The notes below the pieces were generated by a model, which was not told the DNA's origin, made no database searches, and saw nothing but the letters and a program-made list of their open reading frames with translations. From Phlebopus portentosus (Eukaryota > Basidiomycota > Agaricomycetes > Boletales > Boletinellaceae): 64,000 bases of DNA. The stretch lies in NCBI GenBank assembly GCA_037892935.1, contig JAYXKI010000013.1:620001-684000 (forward strand). Reading direction: 5' to 3'. A program made the translations under genes and the position numbers. This document shows, piece after piece, positions 46,737 to 58,016 of this stretch. Every line of letters starts with the position of its first letter. Position 1 is the first letter of the stretch.

Positions 46737-47847
46737 GCGGGGGTTCTGGTACGAAGCAGATGTGGACTATTTGGGTCGGAAAGATGGGCGGGTCGCGGTT
46801 CCATGGCACCCTTCGGTGCGAAGGTGAGTACACTCTCTGTTCATTGTGCTCTTCACGTCGACGTTCTGGGACTAATCGTCAAATCTGTTCGATACCTGAG
46901 GCTTTGCGAATTGAGCACGGCTTCAATTCTCTGATAATAAAATTTTGACCTGAAAGGGGGCGAGATGGACATACTCTGACCAAAGCCGCAAGTTCCTCCG
47001 AATAAGGTATGATCATGTATAGAGTTGACTTTAAAGTTAAAGGCGGTTTATCAATCTTTGTGCTGTGTTCTAGTTTGCAAGCGTCGATGACCGCTACACG
47101 TTTGTTTATGATTTTCCTCCCCGATCACCCCAACAGTCGCTGGGATTTCCTAAGTATAATACGTTTTGCTTTTCATCGTCATAATTCTTTCCGCTCTTTT
47201 TCATTAAGGCTGTGGCATCCGCTAACATACTGTATTCCCTTTTGTTCATTCAAGTTGTTCGGCACATGTAGCGAATTTGATCTGGTTTTAAGAACTAAAT
47301 TTGCCGGCTTAACTAGACTATAATCATCTATTTCTCTGAGTGCAACGAGGATCATTACAGCATCTGTAATGCCGTTCGTGGATGGAATTCGGTTTCGAAT
47401 ATTGTCCTCGCATACGCGAGCGACACCGTAGAATCCGCACTTGCTCAGCTGTTCTCTTCGGAATAGACTAGTCTGAATATTGAGATGCCCCGCACCTGTT
47501 GCCTTCTTTAATCCCGAATGAACTGGTTGATGGACATTTTTTTATTCTCGGGAGCGTAGCTAGCATGGAGACGCACAAGAGCCAAGACTTTATGTAGGAA
47601 GGATCGACGAAAGAACATTACGGTAATTTGCTTCCGTCGCTCATCGTTTTTGTCTCCCTTACATTCACACAATCAATGCGATAACAATCCGAAAAAAATA
47701 TTGGTAATATGATACTGATAGGCTAGAATAATATTAGCCTTGAATAACTATTGACCCCTGATTGGTCGGCCGTTCGATATTCCACGTGATGCACAAGTAG
47801 TTTGCGGAGCCCGATCATTCAGCACCGGGTTGTCCACGGTCCACGAC
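46737..47847. other. Intergenic
   Basis: AT-rich with short ORFs, no domains. It includes the promoter of the sulfate permease; the 47680-47760 stretch is especially A/T-rich. Confidence 0.4.
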
Positions 47848-50499
47848 ATGGAGTCTGGCATAACAAGCCCAGCTCGTTCGATCTCTGAGCGGTCTGCCCT
47901 CCTTGCAGGCTCCCATGATACTGCTGAACGTGCTGAAGGCAGGCACAACCATAGGGCTCGTGGTACGTCGAATGATGGACCGTCCTTGAACCTTGAGCAC
48001 GATATTGACCGGGGCTCTCCTGATTGAAGACGTCAAGCGCTCTGCATGGGCAAGAGTGAACTATTATGTTCCGTTCACTTTCTGGCTGCCGAATTATTCG
48101 CTTTCTTTGTGAGCTTTTGGCGCGTCCATTCTTTGCTAACTTTTCTTGCAAATGTCGCTGATTATGATCTTGTAGACTGGGAGGAGATTTTTTAGCTGGT
48201 CTTTCGGTCGCTTGTATTTTGATACCGCAGTCGATATCATATGCGACATCACTCGCAAGATTAAGTCCGTTGGCAGGTCTTGTACGTCGCAATCTGTTGC
48301 TATTTTCTTTCCGTTATCTCGCTCATTTTTGGCAAGTTCTCTGCTGCGATTCCTGGAATAGTGTACGCACTTCTGGGGACATCCCGGCAGCTCAACGTAG
48401 CTCCCGAAGCCGCTCTGTCTTTGCTGATAGGCCAGACTATTCAAACTGCCATTCATTCGGACCCTCACGAGCATCCGCACCACCCGGATGTGATTGGAAT
48501 GGCGATCTCGACGATCACGACCTTGCAAGTTGGACTCTTCGCTTTCTTGCTAGGCTTTTTCCGCCTAGGGTTCATTGATGTTCTGCTAAGCCGTGCTTTA
48601 CTCCGGGGATTCATAACGGCTATCGCGGTCATCATTTCTATGTACGTGAAGTTCTGTCTACTGAGAGATGCAGCTCACATGTCATGGTGTTTCATAGCGA
48701 GCAGTTCATTCCAATGTTCGGTCTCTCGGAACTTGAGCACGAGTCCAATCCGGAGACAACGGTCGACAAATTTCTCTTCCTTATACGTAATGTCACGACA
48801 CATGAACATAGACCAACAACTCTCATTAGTTTTGGCGCTCTCGCTATACTTGTCTTTTTCCGCTATTTCAAGTCGTTCTTCAGGAACTACTGGTTCATCT
48901 ATCGATTACCAGAGGTTTTGATCATCGTCATCGTGTCGACGGTTCTCTGCGATATTCGAGATTGGGATAGACTCGGTGTTGAAGTTCTGGGATCAGTTCC
49001 CATCACGACTAGCGAACGTTCCTTTATCCGCTTCCCATTGCATCGGACAACGCTGAAGTATGCGAAGAGCACAACATCAACTGCTGTTTTAATAGCAGTG
49101 ATTGGATACCTTGATAGCATCGTTGCTGCAAAGCAGAATGCTGCTCGCTTCGGATATACCGTTTCTCCAAATAGAGAGTTGGTTGCGCTCGGTGCCTCCA
49201 ACATTGTTGGGTCGTTCCTTCCCGGTATACTCCCCGCATTTGGATCTATAACCAGGCAAGTCTCTTCTTTCTGCTGTGAATCATGCAATTTGCCAATCTG
49301 GCGTGTATAGGTCTCGTATAAACGGAGAGGTCGGAGCGCGATCGCAAATGTCCTCTCTAATTTGCTCCTCCCTTGTGCTTCTTGCGACGTTCTACCTTCT
49401 TCCAGCACTGTATTATCTTCCCCGATGCGTTCTTGCCTCCATGTACGTCGTTAACTGTAGTCTGGTGATTAGAACGGTTGATCTGACCTGGTGCCGATAG
49501 TGTCTTTCTCGTCGTTTTCAGCATTCTTGCCGAGGCGCCGCATGATATCTCTTACTTCTGGAGGTACATTGTTTACTTCATTCGCTACCAAGAGATTGTT
49601 GCATACAAATTTATTTGCAGAATGCGCGCATGGACTGATTTTGGACTAATGTCAATCACATTCATCACTACTCTCTTTTGGAACGTGGAAGTTGGTATTG
49701 TCTGCAGCATAATATGCTCTCTTTTGTTTGTCGTGCACAAGTCATCCAAGCCGCGTCTAACCATTCTCGTGAGAACTTTAATTGGATAGCATTGTATGCT
49801 GGTTGTTAATTGTCTTCTTCAGGGACGTATACCTGGGACGAAGACATGGAAGTCCGTGAATGAGTTCCCCGAAGCAGAGGAAGACGTTCCAGGAACTCTA
49901 ATCATCCGACTTAGAGATGATCTGTACTTCGGTTAGTGTGGTTATGCCAACGTGTGAAGAAATTCTCTGACCATCTTATAGCGAATGCTGCCCAGCTTAA
50001 AGGTTTGTTAAATTTTCCGCGTTTCGTATCTCACGGCTAAATATGATTGAAATAGAGCGGTTGAGGCGATTAGAGCTTTACGGCCACGATCCTAGCCATC
50101 CATCTGATACTCCCAGGCGAGAGCAAGCGGAAATGATAGTTTTCCATCTTTCCGATCTTGGAACTTGCGACGCTAGGTAATTCCATCCGTCAATCGAGGT
50201 TTACAACATATATGCTGATTGCAGTACTTCCTATTCTATCAGCGCCGCACAGATATTCTACGAGCTGCTTAAAGACTACAAGGTACTGTATGCCTCGTTT
50301 GCCTCGCATGACTAATGATTAATATTGCTTCTAGTCCCGTGGTGTAGTGGTATTCATCACCCACCTCCGACCAGCGCCTCGAGTTACTTTTGAGAGAGCT
50401 GGGATTGTCGCTTTGCTTGGTGAAGATGCTTTCTTTGAAGACGTCGCTTCGGCAATGTCTCGCGTCGAGATGGCTGAACTTGCAGCTTCTGGTAGTTAG
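47848..50499 (+). CDS. SulP-family sulfate permease with STAS domain
   Basis: A plasma-membrane anion (sulfate) transporter by family. The model starts at 47848 with MESGITSPARSISERSALLAGSHDTAERAEGRHNHRAR. A 72-nt intron (GTACGT..TTGAAG) joins it to DVKRSAWARVNYYVPFTFWLPNYSLSL; without this intron the frame hits a stop at 48025. The transporter core follows over many exons: AGLSVACILIPQSISYATSLARLSPLAGL, ALLGTSRQLNVAPEAALSLLIGQTI, TLQVGLFAFLLGFFRLGFIDVLLSRALLRGFITAIAVIISI-EQFIPMFGL, EVLIIVIVSTVL, STAVLIAVIGYLDSIVAAKQNAARFGYTVSPNRELVALGASNIVGSFLPGILPAFGSITRSRIN and ATFYLLPALYYLPRCVLASIV. The C-terminal STAS part reads GTLIIRLRDDLYFANAAQLKERL..VVVFITHLRPAPRVTFERAGIVALLGEDAFFEDVASAMSRV. It appears intact. 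Confidence 0.92.
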
Positions 50500-51537
50500 A
50501 ATATAGTGTCAATGCCGTCGTTCGCGTAGAATTTAGATGATAGAATGTGCATGTGTATGTACTTAGAAGCCGTGAGCTTTGCCGAGAAAGAACATCCTGT
50601 TATCCTGTATCTGAACTTGGTGCTTTTCATGTGCACCATTATTCTGCACGAAATAGAACTGCTAGGAAATACCTGCATAAGTCTTAGTGATCAAATCAAA
50701 GCAAGGGTTCAGTATAGAATTTTACTTGCTTACTTATGTAATAAACCTTGAATGAGCTTTCCCACGACAAAATCGGCGTCTTGTATTTAGATGATAGATA
50801 GATTATACACCACCACTGGCAGGAGACCCCTCGCTTCAAGTTGCCGGACACTTTTGATGGAGTCTTGTTAGGTCTTGTTCTGATTCATACTTATTCTCGT
50901 ATCTCCCAGGGCTTATCTCGCCGAGATGTTACTTTCGGAACTCGGATTCGGTACCATTTATTTTTGGAGAGAGAGTAAGATGCTTTGGTACTAGGTCTCT
51001 GCCTTGGAAGCAGGCACTTTCCTGGGGACCTCTTCACTTATCAGCCACTTTTTCCTCACATGTGGGCTAAAAATATTGTCAAGAATGCACCGGCATCGCC
51101 GCCCACTTTCACAGATCAGTAATCAAGCGGGTACTAATTGGACCAATACGATCTCGGTACCTCTCCACTTCCTGCTTCGCTTCGTCTTCTCCGCATTCAT
51201 AGCGCACCAAACATGTCACGAGGTCATTCTCTCCGAAATATGATCTCGCGGGGCGTATACTTAGTCGATGGATATGCTTTCTTCCCTCTGTTTTGGTATA
51301 TTTTCGGTAGAACGGAACCTCGTAAACCACCGTCATGCGTTTGTGCTCATGTGTGTGCTCTTTATGTGGATACGGCCCGTTAGGTCGCCACTGTGGGGTT
51401 TGAAGCGCATAAATGGTGTCTCTTCTCATTCAATTCGCTCGGCGCTCGAAGTAAAAGGGGAGCGCTACACACTGCTCTGTTTCCCTCTTTCCTCCCTCCC
51501 TCGTTTATCTTGTGACTACTCCGAACCATAAGCGATT
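50500..51537. other. Intergenic
   Basis: About 1 kb without a supported gene; short ORFs only. It carries the 3' end of the permease gene and the promoter of the first MFS gene, with a pyrimidine-rich tract (tttccctctttcctccctccctc) at about 51480-51502. Confidence 0.45.
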
Positions 51538-51659
51538 ATGGGTCGTCAGCGAAAAAGGAAGATAACGTCATCACAACAGAATCTATCAGCGAGAAACAGT
51601 CCGTCAGTAGCAAGAAGCTGAACATTAAGGGCGATGATGGGTCTTCGGAGAGCGAGAGG

Positions 51660-54145
51660 ATGTTTCTGGACTCGGAGAGACGTGCGACAGAAGAAAGTCG
51701 TCTCGTCCGCAAGCTCGATATGCGTCTCTTACCAATTATTGTTCTGATTTTCATCATGAACTACATTGATGTAAGTCAGATCGCTGAGTTCTTGACAGAG
51801 ATAACCCATCCCACTCCTGAAATATCATATAGAGAACTGCCGTTACAACGGCCAGATTGCAAGGTCTTGAACAAGATCTTGACTTATCCGGTACTAAAAT
51901 ATACTCCTTGAATCCTGAATCCGAATTCTTATTCTCCTATCTCGTTCAGATATCCAATATGACGCAGTCGTGGCCATCCTGTACGGCTCATACTGTCCCG
52001 CTCAAGTTCCTTCGAATATGGTGGGTTTTCTCGTCGAACAGCGTAGAAAAAGGACCTTGCTCACCCCATCTGCACTCATTCGAAGATCTTGAATTACGTC
52101 AAAAGGTCAGTGCAACTCAGATGATTTCGGGTGTGCAAAATTTCACAGCAATACTCTAGGCCCTCGCGGTACATTGGGGCATGCGTCGTCCTCTGGGGAC
52201 TCGCGAGCGCCTTGACTGGTGTGTGCATTTTTTTCAATTTGATCACCAGAGCCAAACAAGTCGACGATGTTCCGTGCAGGTTACTCGGTCTTTCGGAGGT
52301 ATAATTGCAAGTCGATTCTGCATTGGTATTCCCGAAGCAGCGTTTTATCCCGGCGCAATTTACCTTCTCTCGAGGTGGTACACGAAGAAGGTAAGCACTT
52401 GCCTGAAAAATTCCAAGACAGAACATCATGTCGTCTCCCATAGGAGCTGGCGTTTAGATCCGCGATACTCTACGGAGGATTGCTGATATCAAATGCGTTT
52501 GGAAGTGTAAGTCATAAGGAATTTAATACAAAGGCCGTTTACCCAAACAATATCAATGGATAGTTGCTAGCTGCTGGTATTCTGTCCGGTATGGAAGGAA
52601 AGAGAGGAATAAGGGGCTGGAGATGGTAAGTATAGCCCATATTATGTTTATTTCTCGTGTTCCTAAATCGGGTTTACAGGCTTTTCTTCATTGAAGTAGG
52701 AGAAACAATTTCTGCTTATGAGATAGTCAAGCTAATACGGCCGCTCCCTAGGGGGCTATTACAGTATGTGTCGGCTTCTTAGCCATGTGAGTGCCCAGTA
52801 TCGGACGGTGAATATCATATTGAACCTTGCTTTTCTAGGTGGGCATTGCCGGATTATGTTCGTGTATCTCTTTAAAATATAAACTGGCAGGCTCAAAATC
52901 TTTTTTCTCCTAGCCACCGAATACTCGCTGGATGAATTCAGCAGAGAGACGCCTCGCTCAAGTAAGACTTGCAGAAGACACCGGAGAAGCAGATCAGGAC
53001 CGCGAGGGCGAATCGTGGGTACAATCAATCGTTTACATCGACCAGTAACTAAGTGGAAATCTACAGGATGTGGATAGGACTAAAGCTCGCCTGCAAAGAC
53101 GTCAAAGTTACAATCTTCGCCCTCATGGGATCAACTCAGCTCTTGGGTTTAAGCTTTGTGAATTTCTTCCCAACGTCAGTGGTCAATTCTTCAAATCGCA
53201 ACAAGCATGTCGACTAAATGATGACATTATCCGATAGTCTTACATCTACCTTGGGTTTCAACACTACGATCAGCCTCCTTCTTGCTGCGTACGTCCTTAC
53301 ATGATGCCAGTTTCTTCAGGAAAATGAGCAATATTGTTTTAGTCCGCCGTGGATCTATGCAACAATCGTCTGTTGTTTGAATGCTTTCCATGCCGGTGTG
53401 TCTCCCTCTGAAAACGCAGGGTGATCGAGCTCAACGAAATGCAGACAAAACTGGAGAACGATTCTTTCATATCGCAGGACCGTGGTGGGGTGTCATGATC
53501 GGCTACATCATTGGCGTATCGACATTTTCAATTGGCGGCCGATATGTAGCAATGTTCTTGATGGCTAGCGGTTACGCAGGCATGTCTCCACTTTGTTCCA
53601 GATAAAGGTTCACTCACGATTGAGCACATACTGCCTCACTGATATTTGCAGGCTTTGCTTTGACTTTAGTGTGGGTATCTAATGCGATACCTCGCCCGCC
53701 AACAAAACGTGCAGCTGCCATTGGAATCGTAAATGGATTTGGCAATATCGGGAATCTGTTAGTTAGAATTTCAACTCTGGTGTTGCAATGGGAATAAACT
53801 CATTCTATTCTAACTTTCCCTCTAGGGTTGGCTCGTTTGCATGGAAGGCAGAATGGGGACCCGCCTACCATCAGTCGATGTTCATTGGTATTGGTTCTCT
53901 TGCATTGAGCACACTCCTCGCTATTGGTAATATATTCAAGGATTTATAATGGTCAATTTTTGAGCTCACCTGCACTGTCAGTGTTACGGTATATCCTCAT
54001 CCATGACAACAAGAAGCTCGACAGAGACGAATTGGGTGAGCTAAAGGGCGCAAACCGAGGACGAATCGAGGAATTCGCTCGCCTAGAAGGAATCACATTT
54101 GAAGAAGCTTTGGAGAGAAAACGGGGTTTCAGGTATCTCTACTGA
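51660..54145 (+). CDS. MFS transporter, anion:cation symporter (Dal5/Tna1-like) family, copy 1
   Basis: A multi-exon gene (about 14 exons) whose exons read in order. RLVRKLDMRLLPIIVLIFIMNYID-RTAVTTARLQGLEQDLDLSG begins TM1. DIQYDAVVAILYGSYCPAQVPSNM-ILNYVKR-PSRYIGACVVLWGLASALTG follows, then VTRSFGGIIASRFCIGIPEAAFYPGAIYLLSRWYTKK, with the RFxxGxxEAxFxPG signature of allantoate/nicotinate-type carriers. The second half includes ELAFRSAILYGGLLISNAFGS, LLAAGILSGMEGKRGIRGWRW, PPWIYATIVCCLNAFHA and FALTLVWVSNAIPRPPTKRAAAIGIVNGFGNIGN. The end is EEFARLEGITFEEALERKRGFRYLY. The frame upstream of 51660 is open and protein-like (SSAKKEDNVITTESISEKQSVSSKK), but the only ATG there (51538) is one base out of frame. 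The start is therefore placed at 51660. Substrates in this family are organic anions and vitamins. Confidence 0.88.
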
Positions 54146-54751
54146 GTTGGATTTTCGGTCTTTGCCATGTAATCAATATATGAATTTCTTTTTGTTGTTC
54201 TGTTTGTTTGAACCGTATATTCACGTGATGTCGATTTTTGATTGCACAAATCGGAGAAAATTTGGACCGGCCTTTTCGTCGACTTCCATAATGTTCTTGA
54301 GATTTTTCGCACTGAACTAATTACGATGGCTATTCCAGTAGCTATCTAGAGTTCCCAGTTTGCAAGCGACCAAAGGGAAACTGACGATGTCCATCCGAAA
54401 GTAGTTCAAGTTCCTCGCTTCGACAAGGACAAGAAGGAAAGCGATAACTCTAAAAACGCTCGGCATGACTTCCCGCCCTTTCTTCCGCGCTGTCTACACT
54501 ATTTTGTCGCGAGAACGCACTCAGGAACATCTATATATGAACGTGGTTATGCTTCCGCTCAGCTCGTGTACGAATGCATAGAACTTGCGCGTCTGCGTTC
54601 GATACTGTTCTTTCGTGAACTCCGTCTGTGCAGATAAATATGCTCACCTATTTAACGCTCACTCTCACGCCTCCAGGGTGCCGGTCATTTCTTAAGATCG
54701 TACATTCTACTTCTTCCTGGCCCTGCAGCCAGACCGCCCCGTATCGCAGTC

Positions 54752-57700
54752 ATGGACCCTATTCTAGAGTCTAAGGACGTATCCGAAAAATCCATCACAG
54801 AACTGCGCATCGAGACGACTTCTGTAGATGATGCTGGGCCGGTAGAGGAAGAAGAAAACTCGCAAATAAGTAACGCCATCCTTCCTGATTCTGATAGACG
54901 TAGGGAAGAAGAACGAAGCTTGATTCGAAAAGTGGATATGCGTCTTTTGCCGATGGTATTCATTATCTTTGTTATGAACTATATCGACGTAGGTGAAAGT
55001 TACTCATATGATGCAATGCTTTTATTGATCGCATATAACTGATTCCATGGCAGAGGATTGCTGTGACGGCTGCAAGGCTTAAGGGGCTTGAACAAGATCT
55101 CGGTCTGTCTGGTAAGAGACACGATCCACTAGACCTCAAGACTCCCTGTCAGGGCCTGATCGGTACAAAAAATAACGGCGGATAGCTTATCCAAAGATTA
55201 AGGTCGTGAGACCCGGAGTCTTCCTGTTATGAGGTAATGTAGGCGGCGGCGCTCGGCATCTGCTAAACACTGGATTACAAATGTGATCGACGCATTTGCT
55301 ACATTTAGAAGTTACGTGTGCCAGCAGCTGATGGTGACTTGGAATTACTTGGTATTTATAAGTGTAACCTTACTCTGCCAGCATGCAAGTCAAACTCAAC
55401 ATATTCCTCCTCTATGATTTATTGTTAAGGTATGATTGAGGCAAATCCCTGCCATTTTGGTACCGGAATGTTACGGATGTGATGCTTACCCCAACTGAAC
55501 AAATAGAAACAAATAACGAGGGGAAATGCCGGATCTCACGTCGTTAACTCGTTATCCAGCTATCCGCCCTTATCCACCCGTTATTTTTTGTACCGATCAG
55601 GGCCTGAAAATTTATCCCCTTTCAGATGTACAGTATGACGCGGTCGTGGCGATTGTGTATGTCTCCTACTGTCCTGCGCAACTGCCTTCAAACATGGTGT
55701 GTCGAGTCGAACCGTACCAGCTTAAGGGACTGAGATGTTTTGGTCCTCACTTTTCTGGTCCCTTTTCCAATTAGATTCTGAACCACGTCAAGAGGTACTT
55801 TTAGTGTTCCCAGCTATAGGCTCTGCTGATATATATGCACGTTCTACCAGGCCTTCATGGTATATTGGCATCTGTACTGTACTGTGGGGACTGATTAGCG
55901 CCCTGTCCGGAGTATGCTTCTTCTACCTTCTGCTCTACATTATACCGGGTTGCTAATACGAAAATCCACCTTGTTCCGTGCAGATTACGCGAGATTTCAG
56001 CGGCATTCTAGCATGTCGATTTTTCCTCGGCTTTCCAGAAGCTGCTTTTTATCCCGGAGCATCCTACCTGCTATCAAGATGGTATACGCGGAAGGTACTT
56101 TTGATCCTATGATTTAAAAAAAATTGGTAACCAGGACTGTGATGATTTCACAACCAGGAACTCACATTTCGATCTTCAATATTGTATGCTGGCCTACTTA
56201 TATCGAATGCTTTTGGAAGCGTGAGACTCTATCTTGAATTTCGAGTCCTTTACTAAGAAATATATTATCTGTAGCTCTTGGCCGCGGGCATTCTGTCCGG
56301 TATGGACGGAAAGAACAGTATACGAGGATGGAGATGGTAAAACTGTTCACAAATATGTCTGTCCTTTCGTGAATCTTTCTCCTCTAGGCTGTTTATCCTT
56401 GAGGTCAATTCATATGAAATATACCAACTGAAATCTGATCGGTCTCGCCATACAGGGCGCCTTCACGGTGTGCATCGGGTTACTAGCAATGTGATTGTTT
56501 CTGTCCCAAGCTATTCTGGCTCGTGTACTGATACTGCCCTGCTTAGATGGTCGCTACCTGACTACGTGCGTTTCACAGTTATCTTCGGAGATCTTTAATT
56601 AACCTCCCTCAAGCCCGCTGATACACGATGGTTGTCCGTAGAGGAGATGCGCCTAGCGCAAGCGAGACTCGCCGACGACGTGGGAGAGGCTGATCAGGAC
56701 GTCAAATCCGAGACGTAAGTACCAGAACCTAGTGAATGAAACCTGCAGTCCAGAATCCTCACGCAGTACTAGAATGTGGAGTGGCGTGAAGCTCGCTTGC
56801 AAGGACTACAAAGTGTTCATTTTCTCCTTTATGTTTTTGTCGCAGCTCTTCGGCCTGAGCTTCATAAACTTCTTCCCGACGTAAGTAATTGAATCGGCCT
56901 TTTCCTATTCTTCTAGTATCGGCCTGACAGAGTTGAAAGATTGACATCCACATTGGAGTTCAATAGTGCAATCAGTCTGCTCCTTGCCGCGTGAGTATTA
57001 TTGTATATGTACATCTTGACTTGTTTACCCGATATTTTTATTTTTGTAGCCCACCATGGGTGTTCGCTACCATTCTCTGCCTCTTAAATGCCTTCCATGC
57101 GGGTCAATCCATTTGAACCATGAAACCGCTTCATACCACTGACATGCTCACTACGCAGACCGAACAGGAGAGAGATTCTTTCATAATACAGGGCCGTTAT
57201 GGAGCACCATCACTGGCTATATAATAGCCCTGTCGACTCCAGTTTTAGGCGGTCGGTATTTTGGGATGTTCCTGATGGCAAGCGGTTGGGCAGGTGAGTA
57301 GTACTTGGTATTCGTCATAGTAACTGTATGTGTACGAGGCTGATTCTTAAATATAGGATCTTGTTTGACGTTGGTCTGGCTCTCTAACACGATCCCTCGT
57401 CCACCTGCGAAGCGCGCAGCAGCCATCGCTATAGTGAACGCATCCGGAAATGTAGCGAATATGTATGTTCTCCGTTATGAGCACCTCCTACTGGTGATTT
57501 AGAGCTGATCTAGCGATAATCAGTATAGGATCGTTTGCATGGAAAGCATCATGGGGACCTGCTTATCATCAATCCATGGTTATCTGCATGTCATCGCTTG
57601 TCGTTGCTTCTTTTCTTGGATTCAGTAAGTTCTATCGCATGATGAGTCCTTGAGCCAACTATTCATCTCATCCCACACACTAGCGATACGCTCCATTCTT

Positions 57701-57847
57701 ATCCGGGACAACAAAAGAATCGAAAGGGAAGAGATAAATAACCTCACATATGCACACAAGGAGCGCATAGAAGAGTTTGCACGCTTGGAGGGCATCACAT
57801 TCGATGAAGCCCTGGCCAGGAAACGCGGGTTCAGGTACCTATACTAG
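54752..57847 (+). CDS. MFS transporter, anion:cation symporter (Dal5/Tna1-like) family, copy 2
   Basis: A paralogue of the preceding gene with the same exon order. The start MDPILESKDVSEKSITELRIETTSVDD leads to RSLIRKVDMRLLPMVFIIFVMNYID-RIAVTAARLKGLEQDLGLSG. DVQYDAVVAIVYVSYCPAQLPSNM, RPSWYIGICTVLWGLISALSG and ITRDFSGILACRFFLGFPEAAFYPGASYLLSRWYTRK follow. ELTFRSSILYAGLLISNAFGS, MWSGVKLACKDYKVFIFSFMFLSQLFGLSFINFFPT, PPWVFATILCLLNAFHA and the IPRPPAKRAAAIAIVNASGN signature come next. The end is EEFARLEGITFDEALARKRGFRYLY. Twelve TM segments are expected. The intron between LGLSG and DVQYDAV is about 510 nt because it holds a 457-bp inverted-repeat element, while other introns are about 50-70 nt. 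Both copies keep near-identical intron positions, pointing to tandem duplication followed by divergence. It is convergent with the lactate dehydrogenase gene. Confidence 0.9.
55150..55606. mobile_element. MITE inside an intron of MFS copy 2
   Basis: The left terminus CAGGGCCTGATCGGTAC continues into AAAAAATAACG. The right terminus is its reverse complement over about 28 bp (one mismatch: CAGGGCC against CAGGCCC). Subterminal GGATA/GCGGATAGC motifs are also shared between the ends. At 457 bp with no ORF it is non-autonomous. The CAGGG start is hAT-like, but no 8-bp target duplication could be recognised, so the superfamily is unsure. Confidence 0.8.
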
Positions 57848-58016
57848 GACCGCGGCGACGGCTAGAGAAGATGCAGCACTCGATAACTGTCGTGTAGTTC
57901 TAATGTCCTGAACCAGCAATGATGATACAAAAATATATTCATTCGTAAGACATTGTTCCATCTAGATGAGATTTCAAATCATAATTTGGCCAGAGTTGAC
58001 TGCTTCACGTCGTGTT

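Noticed and set aside
48025..48030. Frameshift in the sulfate permease N-terminus
   Set aside because: A 72-nt GTACGT..AAG intron restores the frame (HRAR-DVKRSAWARV), so no lesion is needed.
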